From Cliona cf. orientalis (Eukaryota > Porifera > Demospongiae > Clionaida > Clionaidae), in contig OZ005689.1 in the NCBI GenBank assembly GCA_963930775.1, forward strand, positions 20,217,262 through 20,281,261: a stretch of 64,000 bases of DNA. Direction: 5' to 3'. The position numbers and the translations under genes were made by a program. How positions within the stretch are numbered: position 1 is the first letter of the stretch; each line of letters opens with the position of its first letter. A model generated the notes under the pieces. That model saw only the letters and a program-made list of their open reading frames with translations, did not search any database and was not told where the DNA came from. Below, piece after piece: positions 33,010-45,400 of this stretch.

Positions 33010-34400
33010 AGCATATTATGCAGTTATGTCCATAAAGGGGAGCTGGTGAAGTAGGTCGCATAACTGGTGGAGCTGGTGGAGGAGGAGAAGCAGAGGGCCA
33101 CTGACCAGCTGGAGGAGGGGGACTCACTGCTGGAGGAGGAGGAGGAGAAGGCCACTGACCAGCCGGAGGAGGAGGACTCATTGCTGCTGGAGGAGGAGGA
33201 GCAGAGGGCCGCTGACCAGCCGGAGCTGCCTGAGGAGGAGGAGTAGAGGGCCGCTGACCAGCTGGAGGAGGAGGACACACTGGTGGAGGAGAAGTAGAGG
33301 GCCACTGACTAACCGGAGGAGGAGCAGAAGGCCACTGACCAGCAGGAGGAGGAGGAGGACTCGCTGCTAGAGGAGGAGGAGCAGAGAACTGACCAGCCGG
33401 AGGAAGGGGATTCATTCCTGACGGAGGAAAAGCAGAAGGTCATTGACCAGCCGAAGGAGAAAGACTCACTGCTGGAGGAAGAGGAGCAGAGGGCCACTGA
33501 CCAGCTGAAGGAGGGGGACTCAAAGGAGGAGTAGAGGGCCACTGGTCAGCCATCGGAGGAGGAGGATTCATTGCTGCTGGAGGAGGAGGAGCAGAGGGCC
33601 ACTGACCAGCCAGAGGAGGAGCTGTTGGAGGAGGAGCAGAAGGCCACTGACCAGCCGGAGGAGGAGCTGTTGGAGGAGGAGGAGAGGGCCACTGACCAGC
33701 CGGAGGAGGAGGACTTGCTACTAGGAGAGGAGAAGCAGACGGCCACTGACCAGCTGGAGGAGGGGGACTCACTGCTGGAGGAGGAGGAGAGGGCCACTGA
33801 CCAGCTGGAGGAGGGGGACTCACTGCTGAAGGAGGAGGAGCAGAGGGTCGCTGACCAACTGGCGGAGGAGGAGGACTCACTGCTGGAGGAGGAGGAGAGG
33901 CCCACTGACCAGCTGGAGGAGAAGGACTCACTGCTGGAGGAGGAGCAGAGGCCCACTGACCAGCCGGAGGAGAAGGACTTACTGCTGGAGGAGGAGGAGG
34001 AGAAGGCCACTGACCAGCCGGAGGAGGAGGACTCACTGCTGGAGGAGGAGTAGAGGGCCACTGACCAGCCGGAGGAGGAGGAGGAGAGGGCCACTGACCA
34101 GGTGGAGGAGGGACTCACTGCTGGAGGAGGAAGAGCAGAGGGTCGCTGACCAACTGGCGGAGGGGGACTCACTGCTGGGGGAGGAGGAGAGGGCCACTGA
34201 CCAGCCGGAGGAGGAGGAGCAGAGGGCCACTGACCAGCCGGAGGAGGAGGAGGAGAAGGCCACTGACCAGCCGGAAGAGGAGGACTCGCTGCTGGAGGAG
34301 GAGCAGAGGGTCGCTGACCAACTGATTGAGCAACAAGGCGAGTGTGTGATTTCTGTGTTGGGAGAAATAAATATGTTGCTGTCGATCCTCTAGTGTGAGG
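33010..34400 (-). repeat. GGAGGA minisatellite encoding Pro-rich or Ser-rich frames
   Basis: About 1.3 kb of variants of a 36-45-base unit containing GGAGGAGGA, CCACTGACCAGC and ACTCACTGCTGG. On the minus strand one frame repeats PPPPAGQWPS, another SSSSGWSVA, a third LLLRLVSGPL. On + an EEEEQRATDQPEEE-type frame is open for 160 codons. Because several frames stay open, open frames here are expected from the repeat and do not by themselves prove a protein. A short collapsed copy lies at 46740-47010 in inverted orientation, preceded there by the same unique leader (MTLTLED...). Confidence 0.8.
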
Positions 34401-35160
34401 GTCATTAGAATGTCAGCTTATAATATTTGCCCACAATATTGCTGCAAAGAGATTGCTCTTTGTCATTTGCACTTACCTGAGATTTTTTTTGCCTTTTTTT
34501 GTCTTACATATATTATATGGCTGGTATCGCTGGTCTAGAAAGTATTAGTGAATAATGACTATATATAGTATAGTGTGCGTATACATGTAACTAGTACCTC
34601 TAAGACCAAGCTGCTGTTGTAGCTGCTGTAGGTGCTGCACCTCTCTCTCCCCTTCTTGCAACTCATCTGCAACATACCCTGCAAGTCAGACTAGAGGATA
34701 AACTTTTCAAGGTAGTATTGTATCCTTACTTGATAAATGTTGTCCCATTTTCCCAATGATGTGAATGAGACTTTGGTAGCAGTCAGGTGGTATTTATATA
34801 GGCACCTAGGGTTGTGCAAGCACTGCAAGAAAGCAGCATGCTGCTGCCTGCTCTCTGTCTAATGAAGATTGTGGTGAGAGCATTTCCCACAGCTTTACAG
34901 CTTTGAGGCATGCTGCTGCCTGCTCTCTCTCTTATTGAAGATTGTGGTGAGAGCATTTCCCACAGCTTTGAGGTGGCAGTCTCTATTCACTGGACTGGAC
35001 TTGGATTCACCTCTAACCCCATAAAACCTGTGATTTTGCACTGATTGTCAGTCCTAGAATGCAGTCATGCCCTGGGTTCTGTTCAGTTTGGGTTTGGGTG
35101 TACTGTAGCTGTCCTACTAGGTCAGAAAGGGGGGGGGGGGGGGGTGGGTAAAACATATAC
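34400..35160 (-). repeat. Left arm of the large inverted duplication, middle part
   Basis: It matches 45915-46730 in reverse complement: GGTACTAGTTACATGTATAC, CTGCAAGAAGGGGAGAGAGA, CCTATATAAATACCACCTGA, AACTGAACAGAACCCAGGGC. It includes the 64-bp tandem repeat at 34830-34975 and a run of 16 G at 35129. No gene is supported. Confidence 0.8.
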
Positions 35161-35879
35161 TTCTTGCTTCTGATACATGCACTGTTTGGCTAGGTATTTT
35201 TTATTGAATAGCTAATAGCGAGAAGAGCTAGCTAGCACAATTATAAGCAGACAAGGTACATACATTCCTCTCCTCATTGAAGGCACTACATCATTATAAT
35301 ATAGGCTAGTAGTGTTCTCTCCAAGATTTTGCAGTACTGTACCATAGTGTCCCGGGCAAGTGCCCACTAGCTACCATACTTGCTAATGTGAAGCATTGAC
35401 AAAAAAAAATGGGGATATGGATGCATCAGTCAGGGGCTAGAAAACAATAGGTATATGTACGTGTAGGTACACTGTACATACCTTGCCCCAAAAACACATA
35501 ATTCTATTTTACCCGCTTACCCTTGGCTGAGCATTTCAGTGTTCTAGACGACCAGAATAGTGTTGCTTTTTTATCAAAAGTGAGTGTTAAATGCAAAAAG
35601 AAGAGTACAGTAAACATGATTCCAGAGGAGACAATACAACCTCACTCACCACCTTGACTTTCTACCTACACTACCTGGAAAGTTTCGTGTAAAGAAACTT
35701 TCGTATGATAAATTATCGTGAAAAAATGTTTTCGTAAGAACGACCCCTTACCGCATATCATGTAACTACTGGACCAGCCAGTAAATAAATGTGGGAATGG
35801 TATAAATCACTATCAAAATGACAGTTTTCCTATCTATAAAGTAGAATAAAAATGAATGGCAGTAGCCTAGTCAACTAGC

Positions 35880-36480
35880 TGGCAAGATTTCACATGCATG
35901 GTGTGATGCAAGACAAACACATAGTTATCTGCCAGTAATTAGGGTGCATGAGTTGCATGGTGGAATGCACCCCAATTACTGGCAGATAATTATTTTGTTG
36001 GTAGTTGACCTCTGTTCATCATTGGCCTACTCTGTGATGACCCAACCTCTTCCCATAGCGGGAAAATTGCCTATAAAACTTTGGTTGCTAAGCAACTACC
36101 AACAAATGCACATTCTTCACAAGTCCCCAGATATACCATTATATATAGTGGATTAACTGGATCTAGTTATTATTACCCTTCCATTCGTTCTTCATTCCCG
36201 CACAGTAATCTCGTTTTATTCCATACAACCTGTACCCATTCTTGTACACTGTGGAGGTACGTTTGCCCTGTGTTTGTTTTTCCTATCCTCTCATGTACAC
36301 ATCCCGAGTGTCATCTGTTAATCCCAATTATCATAATTCAAATGATATCTGTATCATATGAAATGATACAAAGATCATTGCCATTGATATGTAAGTGGGA
36401 CCAGCTGACGAGTCCTCCCACTCAAAAAATTAGGGACGAAAAGCTCACTGTATCATACAGTGAACTTCCTGGTTGATATA
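35880..36480 (+). repeat. Terminal segment of the left arm, with a 25-bp-stem hairpin
   Basis: 36010-36480 is the reverse complement of 45165-45620. Part of it recurs at 38430-38640 in reverse. The hairpin TTATCTGCCAGTAATTAGGG (35924 on) with its inverse ending ATTACTGGCAGATAA (to 35989) sits at its left edge. A 131-residue frame (36081-36476) and a 164-residue frame in the right copy follow the repeat; no family is recognised. Confidence 0.78.
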
Positions 36481-36999
36481 TACATAAATATGCCTTCACA
36501 TTCATCACCAAGAGTTCTATAGAAGCATTAGAGATCCCCTTCTCAAGGCAACCACAATGGATGTGGCAGTCCCACGTAGAAAATGAACATTATTCCATTT
36601 TTAATTAGCTCTCCTAATAATGCTTTGACAATTGAAGCCAGAAGTTGACTCACCCCTAGCGGATAGATTGAAGTTACTCAAGCCTAAATTTGAGTTTTCT
36701 GGGAGATTCCACAGCAGAGCTACAATCATGTAGAGTTACAATCATATAAAGTAGAAATAGTGGGACTACCATTTTCGTGGGGTGCTAATTTTTGTTATTT
36801 TCGTGGTCGACTTGGCAGTCACGAAATTTTCCCACCTACTAAAATTAATGCCTACAGTGATATGGAGTCCATGATGATGGGTGTGGCCACAAAAATCGCG
36901 GCAGCACAGCCAGTGTTGGCAAGCAAGAGTAGCCTTGTATTTCGTAGCACAGTGTTCATAGAAGTTTTATAAAGTAACTACATAGTAAGCAGACACAAT

Positions 37000-37545
37000 A
37001 CCTCCGAGAAAGATATAACGGTCATTGTCTGGATTCAACATAACTTCGCCCAAGGCCAGTCCCTCCACCACTATTTGGGGCTCTGTATGAAGAAGAGAGG
37101 AAGCATTTGTTCCAAGGGTCCCCCTGGTTTTCGCGGAAACAAGCTGTTCTTGGTCAAAGTTCTCCTAAAACATTACATCATCATTGTGAATTAGTTTCTT
37201 AATACAGTGAAACATTGCATATACACACACAGATGCTTGCTTTCATCCTCCACTTTTGTCAAAGGACGACTTACAGTTAAAAATGTCAAGAGCATTCATT
37301 GAACAACTCACCATTTTCATTCTTGCTGTAATTGACGTGGTGAAGGAACATATGGATCACTGGTCAGAGAGTAATGAGCACAATTAAGGTTTGTGTAGCT
37401 CTGTGTGTGTGTGCAAGTGGTATGAATTTCGAACCTGTCTGAATGACTGCCTGCATACGCTTATCTGTAAATGCATATTCAATAAAATAAAAGACCCAAC
37501 ACTCGGCTTTCATACCATATCAGCATTATGGAGTTAGCACACACA
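37000..37545 (-). pseudogene. Deleted, internally inverted copy of the gene at 39.06-40.90 kb
   Basis: On the minus strand 37026-37083 encodes PQIVVEGLALGEVML and IFLGG, the equivalent of exon 5. Just upstream SAKTRGTL is fused directly to ENFDQEQLV, so most of exon 4 is lost. 37450-37545 matches the intron 2/exon 3 border region at 40345-40437 in the same orientation. Between them, the exon-3 equivalent (MSRAFIEQLTIFILAVIDVV, 37285-37385) is on the plus strand, so a block of about 185 bp (roughly 37240-37425) is inverted. It cannot be expressed as the parent is. Confidence 0.7.
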
Positions 37546-38009
37546 CACACACACATACACACACACACAATGGGCTTCCTATACAAACATATGGGAAAAC
37601 TTTAAAGGGCCATAACTTTAATTGTAAGGTGTGAATTAAAAATCTGTCAGGTCAAATCTCTAGTTTTGACCCATTCTGCATGCCAGTATTGATCTTTGAC
37701 CTTCCGTTTACTACTTTCATGGATAGGCCTCTATGGCGTTGAGCAAGCCGCCGTCGGTATTGCCAGTTCACGGGCACGTCCAGCATCAGGGAGCGGCCGC
37801 TGGGCGACTAGGAACATTCACCAGGTCTTCACAAGAGATATACAAGAAGCAGAGCTCGGCGGCCATGTAAAAATTGTCCCCCCAAGTGCTCCCAAATCCC
37901 CCCATGAATTAGATTATTTGCTTTTTTTTTCTACTTAGTGTGGACACGCACATTATGCGCCAATTATACTCATTGTTTTGTACCTATTATGCTCTAGATT
38001 TCTCTCAAT

Positions 38010-38640
38010 TTTTATCCCAATCTCATTCAGAAACTTGTACTGTATGAAAGCTTTATTTCATAGAAAAGTCAAGCTATGGCCATACAGTGGGAAATGCTCT
38101 CACCACAATCTTCATTAGACAGAGAGCAGGCAGCAGCATGCCTCAAAGCTGTGGGAAATGCGCTCACCACAATCTTCATTAGATAGAGAGCAGGCAGCAG
38201 CGCAATATTCTTCTAAGTCTCTTTGTAGATGTCGCTTCATTGTTTGTGTACCTAAATTGGGTTGCTGCCATAAACAAAAATAAACTCTGAGGGCCCTTTC
38301 TGACTTTCCACAAAAATTATCCACCATATACGGTACTGCATTTCCTTAAAATCATATTTTACCCTCAAAAATCTCCTGCACATTCAAGCAAACCACTCAA
38401 TTTTGTAAACACAATTCGTGCTTTATGATACAACCAGGAAGTTCACTGTATGATACAGTGAGCTTTTCGTCCCTAATTTTTTGAGTGGGAGGACTCGTCA
38501 GCTGGTCCCACTTACATATCAATGGCAATGATCTTTGTATCATTTCATATGATACAGATATCATTTGAATTATGATACTTGGGATTAACAGATGACACTC
38601 GGGATGTGTACATGAGAGGATAGGAAAAACAAACACATGT
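38010..38640 (+). repeat. Direct copy of 44560-45400
   Basis: It shares TTGTACTGTATGAAAGCTTT, ATAGAAAAGTCAAG, the 64-bp tandem repeat (two units at 38090-38205), TAAATTGGGTTGCTGCCATA and the ATCATTTGAATTATGAT block with 44560-45400, same orientation. No gene is supported. Confidence 0.75.
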
Positions 38641-39062
38641 GGCAGTCCTATCTCATGTTATTTCAGTATTTGTAAGATTGAGCGCGGCGTGTATCGATTA
38701 CATTATTGTTTGTACAGTGCCACGCAGGGTTTCTGTCATGAAATTTAAAACCACCATAATTAATTTTGAGGGCCTTTTGATACGGCACTGTGTATCACAA
38801 CAATATAGTAGATAAAATTTGTCAAAATCTAACCACCCCGAATGTTTATTATCCATGCAATGATATTGTTCAAGAAAACTCGATGAGGTTCTACGTGCTT
38901 GAACTATCCCTAACTAGTGCATTAGCACTCTGCACACTGTTTCCATGAAGCGGAACCTGTACTTAAACTCGTGCAATTTAAATCTGAACTTGATATTGCA
39001 TATTTAAAAACGAGGATTTTTTTTTCTCTGACATGAGCTATACAATTGTACTGTACATAAAT

Positions 39063-40903
39063 TCAAATCCGAGTTGGCATCTTGTTGAAGAGCGAACAGA
39101 CTTCATCGTCGGGGACATTTCCGAGTTCTGCTTGTCTCTTTCGAGAATTTGCTCGTCTTGTTGTTGAACCTGCTGGGCAAACGATCCCCGTGTACTCTGT
39201 CCCACAGTTCTCATAGAACTCTTTCCATCCCGTAGGCGGACAATGATAGAGTTCCACCGCGCACTTGATGTACTCCCCACACAATGATGGACACATTTCG
39301 TTCATGTTACCAGCACAGAGGATGATAAATGCTAGAGCAGCAATTCCTTCGATATCCGGCTCGTCATTCTTCCACCATTGAACTACTGCCTGAGTAGTTA
39401 GGAGAATATCGTTGCTTCCCAGACCAATGAAAAGCCTAAAGGCCTCACGAGTAGCTGTATCGAGAAGATCACTTCGTTAAACCACATCCCATAATAGTAC
39501 AAAAACATGCAAGTTCATCCCTATTAATTTAATTCATCCTGATTTAATTTGTTCTTTGCAATTTCTATCTAGTCTCTGCTGTTTTTTTTTAATCCTGTCC
39601 ACTCAGAAACTGATTTTAATTACTTAGGATGTAATGTGTCTGCTTACATGTAGTTACTTATAAAACAATACCTCCAAGAAAGATATAAGGGGCATTTCCT
39701 TGATTCGACATAACTTCGCCCAAGGCCAGTCCCTCCACCACTATTTGGGGCTCTGTATGAAGAAGAGAGGAATAATGTCACACGCACATAATTATGTGGT
39801 TGGTGTTGGCACTTACTGATAGCTTTTGATTCAAGGGTCCCCCTGTTTTTTGCGGAAACAAACTGGGGGTTGCCAATCTTTTCAGATTCGTCATTTTTAT
39901 CAATGACAACACTGAGGTTAACAGAGAAATTCTCTGGGTGCAAACGTCCACATACGATGTCCAAAGCACCATGTGGTAATAATTTGTTCTCAATCCAACA
40001 CTCTTTGAACACCACTGAATTGGTATAGAGGATCTGTGAACACACTTTCACCAGCAGCTCCTGGTCATAGTTTTCCTAAAACATTACATCATCATTATTG
40101 TGAATTACAGTGGAACCTTGCATACGCACACACACAGAGCCACTATAAAGTACACAAACCTTGTGCTCATCATCTCCTGACCACTGGGCCTTGTGGTGTT
40201 GTACCACCCCAATGATATCGTAAATCATAATGGTGAGTTGCTCCATGAATGCGCTTGACATTTCCAATTGTCCTGCATCCTCTGATAATTGTCGAGGATA
40301 AAAGCAAGCGGCCAGTGGAATGGGTTGCACATCAGATTGAATTTCTGCACGCACACGCTTATCTGTAAATACATATTCAATAAAATAAAAGACCAACACT
40401 CGGCTTTCACACCTTATAAGCGTTATGGAGTTAGCAAATGACGGAAACACACACACATACATACACAGCCACACAGTGGTTTCCTACTGCAATAGAGTTC
40501 CTTACGAATTGAGCTGAATGCAAGAGCGTCAGGTTTGGCACCAGTGGAGGAAGAGGGAGAAGCGGCCGAGGCTGCCGTAGATGTGGCTGAGGAACAAGCT
40601 ATAAGTAGATACGAGTTAACATTGATATGGCTGAATGATAGCCTTACCATTGTCTAGCAGAGCAGAATGCGCAAGTGCATTCTTTAGAGAAGAATAATTC
40701 TGAGTTGGCGAAAGCACAACAGGGAATAGTGGGTAGTGCAAAATGTTCAGCATCCCTCCCTCAACTGCATCGTTGGACATGTAACGAATTACACCGGGAG
40801 GAGGTGAACGTGCCGGAATTTCTCCAAGATGAACAGAAACCTTGTCCATATCAACTCCAAAGGCTGCTTTGGAGGTCAGCTTGATCTTCTTAGGTTGAGA
40901 CAT
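39063..40903 (-). CDS. Unknown six-exon gene near the centre of the inverted duplication
   Basis: Exons on minus: 40903-40648 (MSQPKKIKLTSKAAFGVDMD ... ALLDN), 40598-40506 (Ala/Ser-rich, ATSTAASAASPSSSTGAK), 40362-40160 (HKRVRAEIQSDVQPIPLAA ... EMSSAFMEQLTIMIYDIIG), 40075-39817 (ENYDQELLVKVCSQILYTNS ... GNPQFVSAKNRGTLES), 39752-39672 (PQIVVEGLALGEVM). All four introns between them are GT-AG and phase-consistent, which is strong evidence for a true gene. A last exon at about 39480-39063 reads EAFRLFIGLGSNDILLTTQA, AALAFIILCAGNMNEMC, CGTEYTGIVCPAG to a stop, but its acceptor does not match in phase, so an exon or site is missing. No domain was recognised. A partial copy lies at 37.0-37.5 kb. 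Confidence 0.66.
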
Positions 40904-40999
40904 GATACCCTATACGAGAGAGGACATTACTGAATCTTAGAAGCACTAGAAAATGACAGCAAAAACATTGGTCCCAGTAATCAGCACAGTGAGAGCATA

Positions 41000-42820
41000 T
41001 AATTTCAGTATTATAATAGTGCTGATATTTTATGTGACTGCATGTATATACATAATATGACATTGTGTGTACAATTATTATTACATGTACATGTACTTAG
41101 CCACATATAGAGGGCCTCCTCTATTTATAGCCAGAGTGTATTTATAGCACTACAGCTAAAAACCACAAGTAAAGTAATAATGAATAACCATGTATCTACA
41201 TAAGCTTGCACTCCACTGTTATAGTTGTGGCCGCCATTTCATTACTACTCGTACTCGCAGCTGCTCACACATCATACCTGGCTCACCACTTTACATGCCC
41301 AGTAGAAATTTACTTTTCTGCGGTTATTAGGTAATGATGACGTAATCTTTTTGCAGTGATTACTATTTAAATTGTGCTGATGTGTGTGAGCTGTTATTCA
41401 TTAAAGCAGTACAGACCATATATCTATGATCTAGGCTCACTTCAGGAAAAGCTATGATATGAACAGGATGAATGATGGGCTTTTATTAGACATGCACTGC
41501 GAAATCCCTCAGTTGAAAACCTTTGGAGTTTGGCACAAAATTGGCTGGTAGGTTATTTTGTTGCATAAATGTCCTACGCAGGCAGTAGAGCGGTAATAGA
41601 CAGACAGACAAACAGACACACACACACAAACAGACTACTGTAACCCTCATGCACATGATCTTGATACAAACTTGCCCCACCCTAGCCTCCGCCTCGTGGT
41701 TTGCCCCACCCAGCCTAGTAGTCTCGCCTGCAGACCCCTTACCCTATCATACAGGTAGTAATCAGATAGTGATTCAAGTGGTTACCACAAATACCCAAGG
41801 AGAATGATCAACACCTGCACTCCCTCACTCACACTCTCTCTCTCTGGTGCTTAGAAACTTGCATTCTTGCTCGAATTTTCTAATGGGAGCCACACGTGAT
41901 CTCTCAGCAGGTATTTGGTTGTTGCATCGCTAAATTTGCTGATACTAAGCTTTTTGATACTCGACCTCCTATCTATACGCAAGGTCATGTACGAGCAGTG
42001 CATATAAGGTATGTATCAGCGCATGCGCGAGGGTTAGGGTTAGGTACAGTAGTCGCACGTGGTCAGAAGCGCCTAGGCAGAGGTACTGGCAAATGTCCCA
42101 GAATTAGCATTATCCATGAAATCCACATAACAAAGCATCTTCTGCAAAATATACACAATATGTTTGGAACGCCGTAAGGAACCTTATAAAGCCGTATTTT
42201 GAATTCACAAACAAGGTATGTAGCAGTTAGTGTGGTGAAACACACATACACATGCACACGCACACACAAAGGAGTAACCGTGTGTATGGATAAATGAAGC
42301 TGAAATGAGCTCCAGATGTGGCATGGTGCTATTGAAACACATCTACTCTATCATGCCACAAATTCCACCCCGTCAAACTTATGGTATAGCGATTCCGGAC
42401 GCCTAAATTTTAGGCTCGATGGTGCAGTGAAAGAGCATTTCATATGGTTTTTGTTTTGTCAATCCCCTTCCTATGGTACTATTTATATCAAAGCCAGTAC
42501 CTTGCTCCGGTTGGGGGGCAGTCCTTCGACGGAAGAAGAGGAATCAAAACCCGTGCCACTGTAGAAAGAGAATTAGTAAAATAATTAGCGCTCCAATGAC
42601 AGCACACAAGCGCCTTATCCACTAACCTTGGATCCGCAGGACGACGGAGTCTCCAAGAGGAGGAGTGGACAGAGCAACTTTGACTAATATAAACTCGATC
42701 TTTGACGTGACGTCAATAACCGCGGCTGCCATATATACGAGGAGGACCAAACCACCCGGAAGTGTCTTCATTAGGGGATTCGCGCGCTCGCGTTCATTGT
42801 GTGATAACAATCCTGATTGC
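41000..42820. other. Gene-free stretch with dispersed repeats
   Basis: It contains fragments of the GCGCATGCGC repeat family at 41560-41680 and 42010-42270, a CCCAGCCTAGTAGTCTCG motif related to module X, and TCTCTCTCTC and CACACACA microsatellites. The short open frames present show no recognisable family. Confidence 0.4.
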
Positions 42821-42827
42821 CCCTATA

Positions 42828-43250
42828 GATCCTACCTCAATATACAGCATCACTGTCAGTGATAAGTCACAATGAAAGTGACATGGAAAATTCTGGAATG
42901 TGTAAATTTTATTCTTTTTATGCTCTATCTGCTGATCTTTTCATAGCATGCACTGGAGCTGAATAATTCCTGCCAGTACCATGCAACTGTGTGTGTGTGT
43001 ATGTGTGTGTTGACTGTACTGTAACGAAGACAAGTTATTCATCTTATTCATCGAGACCTAGTCCTCAGATCAACTCGGCCTCTATGCTCCCTTGTAGAAA
43101 GTTTTGTATGTTTCTATTACAGTAGTGTGTCAGGAGGCCATCAATCCTGTGTTGTGGGTGAGGATATGGGTAGGCCCTAGGTGTTGGTGTGTGACTATGG
43201 ATGTTTTGTCTCACTTTATTGTTGGACTAAATTACCTTATTCAGGAGTTA
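42828..43250 (+). repeat. Local duplication, left copy
   Basis: CCTACCTCAATATACAGCAT ... GCCAGTACCATGCAA (42828-43000) recurs in direct orientation at 43664-43815, while CCTGTGTTGTGGGTGAGGAT ... TAAATTACCTTATTCA (43147-43245) recurs inverted at 43835-43930. The neighbour therefore contains one direct and one flipped piece. Confidence 0.75.
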
Positions 43251-43663
43251 TTGTCCTGCGGGTTTAGTCCATCTATCAGCACTTGAGGGACTCCTAAGCA
43301 CAACAAATTGATCGAATTTGGCAAAATGCTCTCTTGAGTGTGTTTCAAATCAAGGTAACTTATTTGTAGCCACAGCTATTACTGAATGCATGGCACATAT
43401 TATAGTCCTGTGGGAAGGCGGGAAGGCTAATTGAGCGATAAGGGATTTTATCTGTTGTCCATCCTTTGATTTGTATGGCTTCAGTACTACAATGCGTATT
43501 ATATACATGTTGGAATACATGATATAACCATATTTGGTCAAACAGGCAATGCAAGGTACAGTTCAATGAGCAACTCAGGGTAATTACATACCAACACCTA
43601 TACCTCAAAAGGTTAATGGGATCCAGCAGAGGTACTGGGTCTAGCAACTCTTGCTAATCAAGT

Positions 43664-43935
43664 TATCCTACCTCAATATACACCATCACTGTTCCGTGAT
43701 AAGTCAACAATGCAAGTGACATGAAAAATTCTGGAATGTTCTTTTTATGCTTTATCTGCTGATCTTTTCATAGCATGTGCTGGAACTGAATAATTCCTGC
43801 CAGTACCATGCAAGTGTGTGTGTGTGTGTCTGTTACTTGAATAAGGTAATTTAGTCCAACAATAAAGTGAGACAAAACATCCATAATCACACACCAACAC
43901 CTAGGGCCTATCCTCACCCACAACACAGGATTGAT
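43664..43935. repeat. Local duplication, right copy (second half inverted)
   Basis: Counterpart of 42828-43250. The junction between the direct and inverted pieces lies in a TGTGTGTG microsatellite at 43813-43830. A run of 18 G at 44082-44099 follows. No gene is supported. Confidence 0.7.
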
Positions 43936-44559
43936 GGTTATATAATAGCAGAAAGCATTAGCTGTTGTAATTAGTTTGAACTGACCCAGAGGTGGTAGAA
44001 AAATTTGGTACCTTGACAAATAGCTGGCCTTACTAATGAGGGACCCAATATTTTGTGAGGGGAAAGACAAGTGTGAGCTGAGGGGGGGGGGGGGGGGGGA
44101 GGAATGCACATGTAGTTGTGTGTGACCTAGGTATGTATTAATATTCTGGGTATTAATAATATTAGTATTTGTAAAGGTACAGGTCTGGAAACAGTGGAAC
44201 TGTTAATTTTCACCAATGGAAAGCTAAGCAAGGAATTCAAAATAATCTGGACATGACCAAATCACACCCCCCCCTCCAAACATTATTGCCACCCCATGGC
44301 TCTAAGTGCTAAGTGAGGAAGTCACCCCAGCTGCAATAACAGCAAAACAGAACACATGTTCTGTTGGTGGTTCCCACTACTCCACTGCTGCAGGTATTGC
44401 AACTGGTGTTTTATTATAAAATATTCCATGTTACTAGCAGTTCCATGCACATTGACTATAGTCATATCTGTGCCCTTGGGGTTTATCTTAGTCTGGCAGG
44501 CACAGAGTCTTCAGGGTGGCGTACCCAAAATTAGTTAATCACATACCACTAACATAGCA

Positions 44560-45400
44560 GGGACAACTCTCAATTTTTATACCAATCTCATTCAGAAATT
44601 TGTACTGTATGAAAGCTTTATTTCATAGAAAAGTCAAGTTATGGCCATACTAGTGGGAAATGCTCTCACTACAATCTTCATTAGACAGAGAGCAGGCAGC
44701 AGCATGCCTCAAAGCTGTGGGAAATGCACTCACCACAATCTTCATTAGATAGAGAGCAGACAGCAGCACAATATTCTTCTATTTCTCCAAGTCTCTTTGT
44801 AGATATCACTTGAAAATTGTGAGTGAAATCGAGCACGTGCATTGATTACATCATTGTTTGTGTACCTAAATTGGGTTGCTGCCATAAATTCTGAGGGCCC
44901 TTTCTGACTTTCCACAAAATTACCCACTATACGGTACCGCATTTCCTTGAAATCATATTTTACCCTCAAAATTCTGCTGCACATTCAAGCAAACCACTAC
45001 ACTTGAAACAGGGTGACTATGTGGATCCTAGATAAGAGGCAACAAAGAGAAAGAAGACAATCAAGTAAAAGCTCATAATCACTGCTCATAGCGGTAGCTA
45101 TACTTAACTACTTGCATATAAACAGGTAGCTTAGGCTACTATTATTCTGTGTGAAGGATACCGATATTCGTGCTTTATGATACAACCAGGAAGTTCACTG
45201 TATGATACAGTGAGCTTTTCGTCCCTAATTTTTTGAGTGGGAGGACTCGTCAGCTGGTCCCACTTACACATCAATGGCAATGATCTTTGTATCATTTCAT
45301 ATGATACAGATATCATTTGAATTATGATAATTGGGATTAACAGATGACACTCGGGATGTGTACATGAGAGGATAGGAAAAACAAACACAGGGCAAACGTA
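44560..45400 (+). repeat. Direct copy of 38010-38640, joined to the right arm
   Basis: It matches 38010-38640 with about 170 extra bases at 44990-45160. It carries two 64-bp tandem units at 44650-44770. From 45165 on it is also the inner end of the right arm of the large inverted duplication. Confidence 0.75.

Noticed and set aside
33571..34053. Glu-rich 160-codon plus-strand protein
   Set aside because: Produced by the purine-rich minisatellite; comparable frames are open on the other strand.
36081..36476. 131-codon frame, with related 164- and 79-codon frames at 45131 and 38397
   Set aside because: It follows the repeated terminal segment of the inverted duplication. Low-complexity translation, no motif and no start or splice context; treated as repeat.
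37696..37938. 80-codon + frame starting MTFRLLLSWIG
   Set aside because: No homology recognised and no splice context. The GC-rich patch (GCGGCCGC) may explain the open frame.
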